A stretch of 42,096 nt of DNA from Prochlorococcus sp. AG-335-A05 (GTDB taxonomy: Bacteria; Cyanobacteriota; Cyanobacteriia; PCC-6307; Cyanobiaceae). The notes under the pieces are model-generated. The model worked only from the letters and a program-made list of their open reading frames with translations, searched no databases and had not been told where the DNA came from. Below, piece after piece: positions 18,710-27,856 of the stretch. How positions within the stretch are numbered: the stretch's first letter is position 1; each line of letters opens with the position of its first letter. Location: contig QBZF01000004.1 of the NCBI GenBank assembly GCA_003282425.1, positions 1-42,096 on the forward strand, given 5' to 3'. The translations under genes were made by a program, and so were the position numbers.

Positions 18710-20610
18710 AAGCGTTTATCAATCCATTCAGGAACTAATTCTGAAATAATTTTTAAAATTTTGTCTTCATTCATTTGACTATCCAAAAATTTAATCTCAT
18801 CCAGTTTATCCCATAGTTTTTCTTTATTAAAAGATGATTCTCTTGACCTAAAAATTCTTGGATGGATTGTTTTTTCAGATTTACCATTTATGAGTAACTC
18901 TTCATAAAGTTTTTCACCTGGTCTTAATCCCGTAACAATAATTTCAATATCTCCATCAGGATTTTTTTCTGATTTAAGCTTTAATCCATTTAACCTAATT
19001 ATTTGTTCTGCAAGATATTGAATTTTTACTGGCTTACCCATGTCTAAAAGGAATAATTCTCCTCCAGATGACATGCCAGCCGATTGAATAACTAATTGAG
19101 CCGCTTCCGGAATAGTCATAAAATATCTAACTATATTAGGATCTGTTAGTGTAATAGGACCACCTTCAGAAATTTGTTTTTGAAAAAGCGGCACTACAGA
19201 TCCCGAAGATCCCAGAACATTACCAAATCTAACCATTGAAAATATTACCCCTTTAAATTGAGTATCCAATTTTTTTCTTAATATATTTTCTTCAGCAAAA
19301 GATTGAAAAATAAGTTCGGCTACTCTTTTGGAAGCCCCCATTACATTGGTGGGTCTAACTGCCTTATCTGTTGAAATTAATATTACATTATTGATTTCCT
19401 CTTCCATAGCTACCTCGCAAATGGTTTTTGTGTATAAAACATTATTTCTAATTCCTTCAAGAGGATTATCTTGCACAATAGGCACATGCTTATAAGCAGC
19501 TGCATGAAAAACAATATTCACTTTAAATTCTCTGAAAATTTTTTTTAATAAAAATTTGTTTCCAATTGAACCCAAAATAGACTTAATTTGAACCTTTTTC
19601 TCCACCTTCAACTCATTATTTATGGCATATAAACTTGCCTCGTTATTTTCTAAAAGAATCAACAACTTTGGTTCAAGCAACATGATCTTTCGGCATAATT
19701 CAGAGCCTATTGAACCTCCTGCACCAGTTACGCAAATAACATTATTTTCAATTACATTTGAGGATAAAATTTTAAGAGATTTATCTGTATCTCTTCCCAA
19801 TAGATCCTCTATATTAACTGGCTTTAAATAAGCCATAAGGTTTTTTCTACTAGCAATTTCAGATACAGATGGAATTTCAAGAACGGGTAATTTATTAATT
19901 TCCAAAAGCTTTAAAAATTCTTTTCTTTTTTCTAATGTTTCGAAAGGGGAAACAATGAATACTTGGTCAACATAGGTTGAAATCTTTGAAAGTTTGTCGG
20001 GAGAAATTATTTTTATGTTATAAAAATATCTTTCCCAAACTAAAGGATTGTCATCTAGAAAACAAACAACCTTATGTTGTTCAGATAATCTTAATGAGGC
20101 AAATAATTGAGCAGAAGCCGGGCCAGTGCCATATATTACTACCTTTTTAAGGTTAATTTTGGGCGAGGTGGTGAATCTCAAAAGCAAATCTCTTGAAGCA
20201 AATCTAGCAAATCCTCCGAATGAAGTTAAAGAAATCCAAAAAAGTATTAAGAATCTAATTAACTCAGAAAATGGAATATAAAAAATACCAAAAATTAAAT
20301 AAATCAAAACAATTAGTAAATTCCTTAATGCCAAGATATAAAGAGATTGACTGCCTACATACCTTGAAAGACTTTTGTATTGTCCAGTATTTAAATATAT
20401 TGGTATTGCAATTAAAATTAGAAAAAATATCGCCCTTAACGAATTAATATTATTAAATAATCCTTCATCTCCTTTGATTAAAAAATTTGTAGTGAACAAA
20501 GAAATTATAATTATAGAGGTATCAAAAAAAATAAGGAATAATTTTCTTTGAAAAGAACTTAAATTTAAAATATTTCTAAGAACATTCAACAAAAATATTT
20601 TCCCGATCAT
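18706..20610 (-). CDS. membrane UDP-HexNAc 4,6-dehydratase (WbpM/PglF/CapD family, full length)
   Basis: Membrane dehydratase acting on UDP-GlcNAc to give a 4-keto-6-deoxy-HexNAc, the precursor of UDP-QuiNAc, FucNAc or bacillosamine-type sugars. 634 residues: four membrane segments in the first 135, then a degenerate Rossmann region (VVIYGTGPASAQLF, 157-170), the linker LGRD (271-274), and the catalytic domain starting VTGAGGSIGSELCRK (294-308). ISTDKAVRPTNVMGASK shows the Met-for-Tyr change (SMK rather than SYK) usual in this family. It stands alone between rmlB (tail overlap) and the divergent dioxygenase gene. A matching 4-reductase is at 24836-25714. Confidence 0.93.
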   Translation of the reverse strand: MIGKIFLLNVLRNILNLSSFQRKLFLIFFDTSIIIISLFTTNFLIKGDEGLFNNINSLRAIFFLILIAIPIYLNTGQYKSLSRYVGSQSLYILALRNLLIVLIYLIFGIFYIPFSELIRFLILFWISLTSFGGFARFASRDLLLRFTTSPKINLKKVVIYGTGPASAQLFASLRLSEQHKVVCFLDDNPLVWERYFYNIKIISPDKLSKISTYVDQVFIVSPFETLEKRKEFLKLLEINKLPVLEIPSVSEIASRKNLMAYLKPVNIEDLLGRDTDKSLKILSSNVIENNVICVTGAGGSIGSELCRKIMLLEPKLLILLENNEASLYAINNELKVEKKVQIKSILGSIGNKFLLKKIFREFKVNIVFHAAAYKHVPIVQDNPLEGIRNNVLYTKTICEVAMEEEINNVILISTDKAVRPTNVMGASKRVAELIFQSFAEENILRKKLDTQFKGVIFSMVRFGNVLGSSGSVVPLFQKQISEGGPITLTDPNIVRYFMTIPEAAQLVIQSAGMSSGGELFLLDMGKPVKIQYLAEQIIRLNGLKLKSEKNPDGDIEIIVTGLRPGEKLYEELLINGKSEKTIHPRIFRSRESSFNKEKLWDKLDEIKFLDSQMNEDKILKIISELVPEWIDKRF

Positions 20611-20699
20611 ATTAATTTAATTATTTATTAAAAGTAAATAACTTTTAAGAAAAGACTTGTTTCAAATATTACTCTAAACAATTTGCATATGTTTTGCAA

Positions 20700-21665
20700 A
20701 TGAATCTTGACAAGAATATATTTAGAGTTTTAATATCTAAAAAAAATTTTATTTTGAGAAAATCGTTAAAAGATATATATCATAATCAAGGATATATGAT
20801 TTTTAAATCTTTAATTTCTGAGCAAAAGATAAAAAAAATTCTTGAAGAACTCTCTACATTTAAAAAATCCAACAAACTTTATTATTCCCAATCTGAGCAC
20901 AATTGGAGAAGGATTAAAGGTGATCTAGACGAATATGGATTATTAGAATGTTCATTCGAAAACTTTACGGACCTCCCATGGGCAATTAATCTTTCAAAAT
21001 CAGGAAGAGATATTCTTCAATCTCATGAAATCTTGAATGCCTTGAGAAGCATTTCTAAGCACAAAGATTTTTGTATGTGGCAAAATATGTTTTTTGACAA
21101 ATCAACTGGAACTATTGATCATATTGATACATGGTACTTAGATACTAATCCAATGGGTGAACTTTTTGGTGCCTGGGTAGCTCTAGAGGATATCAAGGGA
21201 GATGGTGGCACTTTCCACATTTACCCAAAATCGCATTTATCTAAAAACAAAGAATGGATTAATACTTCTCATAATAATTTTAGAGATTGGTCAGAAACAG
21301 AATCCAAAAAATATGAAAAAAAACCTCTAAATCTTAAAAGAGGAGATTTATTAATTTGGCATCCTTCATTGATACATGGTTCCAGCCTACAAATAAGTAA
21401 AGGTTTTTCAAGGAAATCATTAACTGCTCATTACCATCCAATTAACTTACTAAGAAGTAAAGGGGGCGCAAAAATTTTAAATAAAGAGGATTATAAAGTA
21501 AAGTTATTAAGGCAAAAAAAATTAATGCGTTCTTATGGATATGAAATTTATGCTAGAGCGTCAAAAAGAGAAATATTTAAATTTGCAGGAATTGGTATAT
21601 TGAAATATTTGTTAGGAGGGATCATTAATCAACCAAAAAATCTTATGAATAGAAAAAATTATTAG
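20700..21665 (+). CDS. phytanoyl-CoA dioxygenase (PhyH) family Fe(II)/2-oxoglutarate oxygenase
   Basis: Probable non-haem iron, 2-oxoglutarate-dependent hydroxylase. 321 residues from ATG 20700. The iron ligands fit H141-x-D143 (TIDHIDTW) and H226 (HPSLIHGSS), with R238 (GFSRKSLTAHY) positioned to bind 2-oxoglutarate. The N-terminal YHNQGYMIFKSLIS is a typical PhyH opening. GGTFHIYPKSHL matches the family's conserved pre-loop. The substrate is unknown; relatives in polysaccharide loci may hydroxylate a sugar, an acyl group or a lipid. I prefer ATG 20700 over an in-frame TTG at 20694. It is followed after 4 bases by an FkbM methyltransferase, so a decoration role is plausible. Confidence 0.85.
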   Translation: MNLDKNIFRVLISKKNFILRKSLKDIYHNQGYMIFKSLISEQKIKKILEELSTFKKSNKLYYSQSEHNWRRIKGDLDEYGLLECSFENFTDLPWAINLSKSGRDILQSHEILNALRSISKHKDFCMWQNMFFDKSTGTIDHIDTWYLDTNPMGELFGAWVALEDIKGDGGTFHIYPKSHLSKNKEWINTSHNNFRDWSETESKKYEKKPLNLKRGDLLIWHPSLIHGSSLQISKGFSRKSLTAHYHPINLLRSKGGAKILNKEDYKVKLLRQKKLMRSYGYEIYARASKREIFKFAGIGILKYLLGGIINQPKNLMNRKNY

Positions 21666-21669
21666 AAAA

Positions 21670-22467
21670 ATGAAAACTTTACTTTTAAATCCTTTAAATA
21701 ATATACTATCGCTATTAAATTTAAAAATTGTAAATTTAAAAAATTTTAAAATAATTTCAAATTTGCCTTCTTCTTTCTACCTTTACTCTAAGTTGCCTAA
21801 TAAATGTAAAAAAAAAGTTTTCAATCTCCTTGAAAAGAGTAAATCTCAATTAGCTCAAGATATATTCGTTGCAGCTAAAACTACTAATAAAAAAAATAAT
21901 TTTTTTGTTGAATTTGGAGCAACTGATGGAATTACTATAAGCAATACTTACTTATTAGAAAAGGAATTAAATTGGAAAGGTATATTGATTGAACCAGCAA
22001 GTATATGGCACAAAGATTTAGAAAAAAATAGAGAATGCATAATTGATAAAAGATGTATTTATTCTGAAACCGGCAAAACAATGAAATTTCTTGTTGTGAA
22101 AAATAATAAAAAAGCTGAACCAGGTCTCTCATCCCTGAAAAAATTTGCAAATAATGGAGATTGGGCATCTAACTTGAGAATAAACAATTCAAGTGAAGAA
22201 ACTGTTTCAACTATATCTCTTAGTGATTTACTAGATGAATATAAAGCGCCAAATTTAATTGACTATATGTCTATAGACACAGAAGGTAGTGAATTTGATA
22301 TTATTAAAAATTTTGATTTCTCAAAAAGGAAAATTAAAATAATATCTATAGAACATAATTATCATCGAAAAAATAGAAAAAATATATACAAAAAATTAAC
22401 CTCTGAAGGATACAAAAGAGTATTTGAAGATATTTCAAAATTTGATGATTGGTATATCTTGAACTAA
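21670..22467 (+). CDS. FkbM family methyltransferase
   Basis: SAM-dependent methyltransferase, probably an O-methyltransferase for a sugar hydroxyl. 265 residues. The first 70 or so are family-variable. The SAM-binding region is FFVEFGATDGITISNTYLLE, with GILIEPA as the following acidic strand. The C-terminal half has the family's TISLSDLLDEY and YMSIDTEGSEFDII. It sits 4 bases after the dioxygenase and 6 bases before the start of the next gene. A second, clearly different FkbM protein is at 28778-29521. The acceptor is unknown. Confidence 0.87.
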   Translation: MKTLLLNPLNNILSLLNLKIVNLKNFKIISNLPSSFYLYSKLPNKCKKKVFNLLEKSKSQLAQDIFVAAKTTNKKNNFFVEFGATDGITISNTYLLEKELNWKGILIEPASIWHKDLEKNRECIIDKRCIYSETGKTMKFLVVKNNKKAEPGLSSLKKFANNGDWASNLRINNSSEETVSTISLSDLLDEYKAPNLIDYMSIDTEGSEFDIIKNFDFSKRKIKIISIEHNYHRKNRKNIYKKLTSEGYKRVFEDISKFDDWYILN

Positions 22468-22473
22468 ATTTTG

Positions 22474-23910
22474 ATGAATTTTATTTCTTTAAAAAATTAT
22501 AACTTCACAAAAATATCAACTAATTTATTAAAAATATTCTGCATTTTTAATATTTTTAATCTAATTCTTTTAGTAGTTAATTCATTTGGAAAGACTATCA
22601 TTTATGAAGATAGTTTTATGCTATTTAATCCATTTGAGGAAAATTTTTGGACATGGGTTTTTAAATCCCATAATGGCCATTTAATAACATTATCTAAATC
22701 AATTACTGTTATATTTAAACACTTATCAATATCTCCTACCGGATACAATATAACAATATCAATTTTGTTTATTTTTCTAGGCATAAGTACTTTAAAAAAA
22801 ATTTTTGATAGTATTTGTTTTCATAATGATGTATTTAAAGATATATATTTTTTAATATGCGTATACCTTTGGACATCTTCAGCTCAATGGGAAAATTTGA
22901 TTTGGGAATTTCAAATCCCATGGTTTTTAATAGCCTTTTTTGTATTAAATCTAACTCTTAGATATTTAATTTTAGAAGAAGAAAAAAGCAGTTTTATTTC
23001 AAATATATATTTTTTGTTGAGTCCAATAGTTGCCTGTTTATCATCTGGACAAGGAATTTTTTATGTGAATTGTCTAATACCTAGTCTTTTTTTTAAAGGT
23101 CAAATCAAATATTATTCTGTATTTGGAATATTAATTTCATATATAATTTTTATAACTGATAAGATCACTTACCCAACTGGAAATTTAAGTTTAAATTTAA
23201 ATTTAATTGAAAATATTTATTACATATTTGTAATGATATTTACAATTTTTAAACCTTCAATATCAGATTTTAGTCAAATCTCAAAAATTGAATGGATTAT
23301 ACCAATCCTTTCATCAACAGTTTTACAGTTATTTCTAATAAAGAAAAATATTTTAAAAATATTAATTATCATCAAAAACAAAATTAATCAATTACATATT
23401 TTGACGCCAATTCTTTTTTCATTGCAGTTTATTTTAATAACAAGTTTAACTAGGAGTAAATATGGAATCCATCAAGCTGCTGTATCAAGATATTTAACTT
23501 GTACAAATTTTCTAATAATAGGTTTAATAATTCTATTTTTTTATTTGAATCAATTAAATGTTTTTGAAAATATTTCTCAGAAAATTCAGATTAAAAATAA
23601 AGATATTAAAACTTTTTCAAATTTATTTATTTTATGCTTATTATTAAATACATCTTTTATATTTAAGACTATCTTCGCAACACAAAATTTATATCTAACA
23701 AGATTAGATAATTTCCAAATTTTTAGTAAAGCCTGCAAAGAATATAATAAATTTGAAGAAAATGATATTTCAATAAAAAAATATTACGATAAATTCAATC
23801 CCAAAATAGGTGCAAATATACCTCCTTTATCAGATTCCAAAGAGTTCCTGAATTTCAAGAATTACCTTGATTCCTCTTACTGTAAATCTATAAAAAATAT
23901 AACTAATTAA
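22474..23910 (+). CDS. polytopic membrane protein, possible GT-C-type glycosyltransferase
   Basis: Not recognised as a named family. 478 residues with about ten hydrophobic segments. The first predicted external loop after helix 1 has YEDSFMLF and then KSHNGHLITLS. An acidic pair in this position fits GT-C glycosyltransferases, which use polyprenyl-phosphate sugars. The C-terminal 60 or so residues are hydrophilic. It ends the three-gene + strand run with the dioxygenase and the FkbM gene, and overlaps the convergent WecA-like gene by 8 bases. The start is ATG 22474; a TTG at 22471 adds one residue. Alternatives are a Wzy-type polymerase or an acyltransferase-like membrane enzyme. Confidence 0.55.
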   Translation: MNFISLKNYNFTKISTNLLKIFCIFNIFNLILLVVNSFGKTIIYEDSFMLFNPFEENFWTWVFKSHNGHLITLSKSITVIFKHLSISPTGYNITISILFIFLGISTLKKIFDSICFHNDVFKDIYFLICVYLWTSSAQWENLIWEFQIPWFLIAFFVLNLTLRYLILEEEKSSFISNIYFLLSPIVACLSSGQGIFYVNCLIPSLFFKGQIKYYSVFGILISYIIFITDKITYPTGNLSLNLNLIENIYYIFVMIFTIFKPSISDFSQISKIEWIIPILSSTVLQLFLIKKNILKILIIIKNKINQLHILTPILFSLQFILITSLTRSKYGIHQAAVSRYLTCTNFLIIGLIILFFYLNQLNVFENISQKIQIKNKDIKTFSNLFILCLLLNTSFIFKTIFATQNLYLTRLDNFQIFSKACKEYNKFEENDISIKKYYDKFNPKIGANIPPLSDSKEFLNFKNYLDSSYCKSIKNITN

Positions 23911-24823
23911 ATTTTAAAGCAAATTTATTATCCAAAATCATCCCTAAAACTATAATTAATAGTGTTAAGAAAAAACAAAAATTTATTCCAAAAACTAAAT
24001 AACTCAAAGATATTAAGGATGTAGATAAAATGTATAAAAAAGAAATTAATCCATGTGAAATATTATTATCACAAAGTCTTTGATATAAATGATCTCTATG
24101 TGGTTTATAAAAAGTTTTTCCCTTTAAAATTCTTCTAATGACACATATCAATGCATCAATCATTAATGGTGAGGAAATTAATAGAAAAGCAAAGAAATCT
24201 TCAAATTTATCACATTTTAATAGTAAAGTGAAAAAAATAGATCCTAAAAAAGTACTACCTAAATCACCCATAAATAATTTTGATGGGTCCCAATTAAAAA
24301 ATAAAAAAGCTAATAATGATGAAGCTATTAGAATAAAAATATTATTTATTAATATTGAACCCATTAAAAAAATTATCAAATAACATCCTGCTACAATTCC
24401 ATCAATTCCATCCATAAAATTTGAAAAATTAATTATTGAAACTCCTACCAAAATTAAAAAAGGTATTAAAAATAAATTTGGTAATAATCCCATATATAAA
24501 GGGATGTTAATAATTTTTAAAATTAAACTGATTATGAAAATCTGAAATATTAATCTAATTTTTACTGGTAAATTAAATTTGTCATCAATTAATCCAATAA
24601 TTCCTAACGGGAGGCTTAATAATAATGAAAAATCAAAAAACAAAAAAGAGCTTATTATAGAATTAAGCACAAAAATATACCCCCCACTTTTTGGCTTTGT
24701 GAACTTGTGAGAACTTCTTTTATTAGGAATATCTGAAAAAAATCTCTTAAGAAAATCAATTGAATAATATAAAATTAAATAAGAAAAAATAAAAAAAATT
24801 ATAAATATAAAAAAATAATTCAT
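23903..24823 (-). CDS. WecA/WbpL-type polyprenyl-phosphate HexNAc-1-phosphate transferase
   Basis: Initiating transferase of the MraY/WecA family that joins a HexNAc-1-phosphate to polyprenyl phosphate at the cytoplasmic face. 306 residues, about ten membrane segments. Motifs: DIPNKRSSH (31-39), the Mg-binding LIDD (78-81), NFMDGIDG (135-142), KLFMGDLGSTFLG (182-194) and HRDHLYQRL (242-250). It is the last gene of the long - strand run from 39364 and overlaps the tail of the convergent membrane-protein gene by 8 bases. The 4-keto-sugar reductase just upstream suggests a 6-deoxy-HexNAc substrate, as in the WbpL system. Confidence 0.92.
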   Translation of the reverse strand: MNYFFIFIIFFIFSYLILYYSIDFLKRFFSDIPNKRSSHKFTKPKSGGYIFVLNSIISSFLFFDFSLLLSLPLGIIGLIDDKFNLPVKIRLIFQIFIISLILKIINIPLYMGLLPNLFLIPFLILVGVSIINFSNFMDGIDGIVAGCYLIIFLMGSILINNIFILIASSLLAFLFFNWDPSKLFMGDLGSTFLGSIFFTLLLKCDKFEDFFAFLLISSPLMIDALICVIRRILKGKTFYKPHRDHLYQRLCDNNISHGLISFLYILSTSLISLSYLVFGINFCFFLTLLIIVLGMILDNKFALKFN

Positions 24824-24835
24824 TAATAAATACTT

Positions 24836-25714
24836 TTAACTGGAAATAAATCTTCTCTTTTTTTTTGTAATTTTAAATTGAAATGTAAAACTTGATAAAT
24901 TTGAAAATATTCTCATAATAGCTTCATAATATTTTATTGAAAAGAAAATTAAAGGTGTAAATAAAAAAATAAAAACTTTATCTGGGATAATAATAAAAAT
25001 GCAATTTCTTGCCTTATCATTTAATTTGGTAGAGTTTCTTAATTTAATCAACATCTCTCTATAAGATAAAATCTCATCACCACCAATTAATAGTCTTGAA
25101 TCTTTTAAAAAACAATCAAACTCACAATTATCTATTAATTTTATAAAAACTTCTGCCAGCTGATTACAACTTATTGGTTGTCTCATACCTGTATTCTTAG
25201 GCAAAAGAATAAAAGGTAATTTTCTCATAATCGATATTATTTTTGAAAAATTTTTATCTTTATAATTTCCTGATGATCCATAAATTAAACTTGGTTGAAC
25301 TATTGTAATTTTAATTTCAGTTTTCAAACCTAATTGGATTAAATTATTTTCTGATTCAATTAAATTACTTGATAATTCCTGATCAAACTTATTAAAAGAA
25401 TATTTTTTTGTTATTGCTGAAGAAGATGAGCATACCAAAATATGCTTTACTTTCTCCAAAAATTCGGGATTAATTTTTGATAAATTTGTCAAAAAACTTG
25501 ATGTTTTCCAAATTGGTGCAAATGAAACTATTATTGATTCTCCAATGTTTCTTTCGAAATTAAATTCCCTTGGTTTATCCATATCACAGTAAAAATAATT
25601 TTCAGCATATTTACTTCTTGAATAACAAAATATATTTGCAAATGAACTTTTCTTCAATTTTTTTTTAAATGCTTCTCCTACAGGAGTATTTGAACCGAAT
25701 AAGTGAATTAACAA
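24836..25714 (-). CDS. NAD-dependent 4-keto-HexNAc reductase (WbpK/WbpV-like SDR)
   Basis: Extended SDR of 292 residues, probably reducing a UDP-4-keto-6-deoxy-HexNAc to UDP-QuiNAc or UDP-FucNAc. The cofactor motif is LFGSNTPVGEAF (5-16). The catalytic serine block SSSSAITKK (96-104) is followed by a long polar segment. There is no canonical YxxxK, as I expect for this subgroup paired with WecA-type transferases. IVQPSLIYGSSG is typical. The start is TTG at 25714: the in-frame TAA three codons upstream and the position of the glycine motif leave no ATG option. It lies between a GT2 gene (33 bases) and the WecA-like gene (12 bases). The stereochemistry of the product cannot be read. Confidence 0.8.
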   Translation of the reverse strand: MLIHLFGSNTPVGEAFKKKLKKSSFANIFCYSRSKYAENYFYCDMDKPREFNFERNIGESIIVSFAPIWKTSSFLTNLSKINPEFLEKVKHILVCSSSSAITKKYSFNKFDQELSSNLIESENNLIQLGLKTEIKITIVQPSLIYGSSGNYKDKNFSKIISIMRKLPFILLPKNTGMRQPISCNQLAEVFIKLIDNCEFDCFLKDSRLLIGGDEILSYREMLIKLRNSTKLNDKARNCIFIIIPDKVFIFLFTPLIFFSIKYYEAIMRIFSNLSSFTFQFKITKKKRRFISS

Positions 25715-25747
25715 GATTACTTAATTATCTATTAAAAACATATTATA

Positions 25748-26548
25748 TTAAAAAATAGAAAAACCCCATTTCTTAAAATATTTCATCATTGATGAAACTA
25801 AATAAAACATTTGTTTAGGTGATTTGTGCGAACCTCTAGCCCATTTATGAATTACTGTTGAAATTGGGTTATGAGTAACTTTTCCGTATAGTGAAATACT
25901 TCTAGTAAGATCAGCATCCTCAAGATGTAAAAAATATTGAGGATCAAACCCATTAATCATTTTAAAAATTTTTGCTTTTACTATTAAAAAACATCCCGAT
26001 AAATATGTTGACTCAATTTTTTGAGTTAAATAATTTTTTTTCAAATTTATATGATTAATATAATATTTATCAAGAAATTTAATAGACCTAAGGAATTGAA
26101 ATCTTCCAATTAATAATGAAAGTAATGTAGGATTTGTTTTTACAGAAAGTTGTATTTTACCTACCTCATTAATAATTAGAGGAGTTGTACATAAATCACC
26201 TGATTTCCTAAATTCAATTATTAAAGATAAAAGACTAAGAGGATCAAAATTAATATCTGGATTAACAACAATAAAAATATCTTTATTCTGAAATTTTTTA
26301 ATAAGGAGGTTTTTATTATGAGCTCTTCCGAAACCTAAATTTTTATTATTAAATTCGTAGACAATAAATCTTTTATTAATCTCATTATAAGAAATTAATT
26401 TTTTAGGGCTATTATCGTTTATATATAAATAAGTATCAATTTTATAATTTAATAATTTCTTTCTCAACTCTTCAATATTTCCTATCAAGGTTTTTATTTC
26501 ATTAAATTTATTTTTGTAGAGTACAAGTGAAAAGATTAGATTTATCAT
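25748..26548 (-). CDS. GT2 glycosyltransferase, WbbL/rhamnosyltransferase-like
   Basis: GT-A fold glycosyltransferase, 266 residues. INDNSPKKL and NKNLGFGRAHN are the nucleotide-binding-side motifs of family 2. IFIVVNPDINFDP carries a DxD equivalent (NPD). YLSGCFLIVKAKIF and FLHLEDADLTRSISLYG are the ED catalytic region. The C-terminal IHKWARGSHKSP resembles dTDP-rhamnose:GlcNAc-PP-lipid rhamnosyltransferases (WbbL). It follows the membrane-protein gene by 9 bases. A plausible role is to add rhamnose from the rml pathway to the first lipid-linked sugar. Donor and acceptor are inferred. Confidence 0.85.
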   Translation of the reverse strand: MINLIFSLVLYKNKFNEIKTLIGNIEELRKKLLNYKIDTYLYINDNSPKKLISYNEINKRFIVYEFNNKNLGFGRAHNKNLLIKKFQNKDIFIVVNPDINFDPLSLLSLIIEFRKSGDLCTTPLIINEVGKIQLSVKTNPTLLSLLIGRFQFLRSIKFLDKYYINHINLKKNYLTQKIESTYLSGCFLIVKAKIFKMINGFDPQYFLHLEDADLTRSISLYGKVTHNPISTVIHKWARGSHKSPKQMFYLVSSMMKYFKKWGFSIF

Positions 26549-26557
26549 AAGATTTAA

Positions 26558-27808
26558 CTAAGAAAGCCAAAAAGATTTTAAAGCAAGTTCAAAATAAATC
26601 ATTAAAATTCCAATTAAAGATAATCTTGGAGTAAAACTCATAAATAAAGCAAGAAAAGGGGTCAAGAAAACATAATATTTTGAATAAGAAAAGAATGGGA
26701 ATAATGTAATTGTTAAGAAAATCATTAATGAAGAGGAAATAAAAAATAACTTAATATAATTAGGAAAAATTTTACTTTCTAACGAAAAAATTCTCAAAAA
26801 GCCTTTGAAGAATGATGTTAAAAAAACTAACGTAGTTATTAAACTTGGTTTTATTCCAAATGGAGTACTTATTATTAATCCTTGTATTGTGCCAAAAATA
26901 CGAAATAAAATTGGATATTTGAAAATAATTTCGTAACTTTGATTATCATCACTAAAATATGAAGTAAAAATTGTAGATAAGAAAGTTTTATCTACAGGAA
27001 AAATACTAGCTAGAGAATTAATTAAGAAACCCCTATAAGAAATGGTTAAAAAGATTATTATTACAAATGGGATTAAAAATAAAAAAAGCAGATTTTTTGA
27101 GAAAGCAAATTTTCTAGCTAGAATTCTTTTAAATTGTAAGGCAAATTTATCAAGAAGATTTATAACAAATTTATTTTTTGATAAGTAAAAAGATAATAAA
27201 GATACTAAGAAGATTCCTATTTCTATAACTGATTGATTATCAGGCGCTATAGTTTTAACAATAAAAAAAGGAACTATTATTATTGGATATAAATACTTTA
27301 ATCTATTTAAAAAAGATAAATAAAATGACACCATTACAAAGCTTATAGATAAAAAATGATGTGGCACATCAATATGAAATGCTAATAAAAAAAATGGAAC
27401 TGAAGGTAATAAAGTTAAATTAAAAATAATTCTCCTATATAAATTTTTATTACTCCCAAGGTGAGTTGATAATTTATAGAAAAAAAGTATTAGTAAAAGA
27501 AATACAAAAGAAATTAAAAAATAATAAAAAAAATAATTATAAGTAAAAGGTAAAGATTGGCATTTGTAATAACCTCCACCTAATAAATAGTCAAAAAATA
27601 ATGAGGGGGATCTTATAGTTCCGCAAAAACGTCCTTCAAATAAATTTGATAAATTAAAAATCCTAACAAGTCCAAGAAAATCGCTACTATTAAGAATTTT
27701 TCTATAAATATAAAATATATCGGGATAATCATCCAATGGAAATATTATAAATCTAAAAAAGGATGCGAAAATAAAACTTAAAAATAAATTGTATTTTGAA
27801 ATCTTCAA
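26558..27808 (-). CDS. polytopic membrane protein, possible polymerase or GT-C glycosyltransferase
   Basis: Not recognised as a named family. 416 residues with roughly ten hydrophobic segments, very rich in Phe, Ile and Leu. The first loop has FPLDDYPDIFYIY, an acidic DDxxD cluster placed like GT-C active-site loops. A later loop has AFHIDVPHHFLSIS and IAPDNQSVIEIG. The start is TTG at 27808, because an in-frame TAA directly precedes it and no ATG occurs before the acidic loop. It lies between two GT2 genes. It could be a Wzy-like polymerase or the arabinosyltransferase that uses the DprE-pathway lipid. It does not look like a Wzx (MATE-like) flippase. Confidence 0.5.
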   Translation of the reverse strand: MKISKYNLFLSFIFASFFRFIIFPLDDYPDIFYIYRKILNSSDFLGLVRIFNLSNLFEGRFCGTIRSPSLFFDYLLGGGYYKCQSLPFTYNYFFYYFLISFVFLLLILFFYKLSTHLGSNKNLYRRIIFNLTLLPSVPFFLLAFHIDVPHHFLSISFVMVSFYLSFLNRLKYLYPIIIVPFFIVKTIAPDNQSVIEIGIFLVSLLSFYLSKNKFVINLLDKFALQFKRILARKFAFSKNLLFLFLIPFVIIIFLTISYRGFLINSLASIFPVDKTFLSTIFTSYFSDDNQSYEIIFKYPILFRIFGTIQGLIISTPFGIKPSLITTLVFLTSFFKGFLRIFSLESKIFPNYIKLFFISSSLMIFLTITLFPFFSYSKYYVFLTPFLALFMSFTPRLSLIGILMIYFELALKSFWLS

Positions 27809-27856
27809 TTAATTTTTTAAAATTCAACTATTATTTAATCAATAATAAATTTTTTA

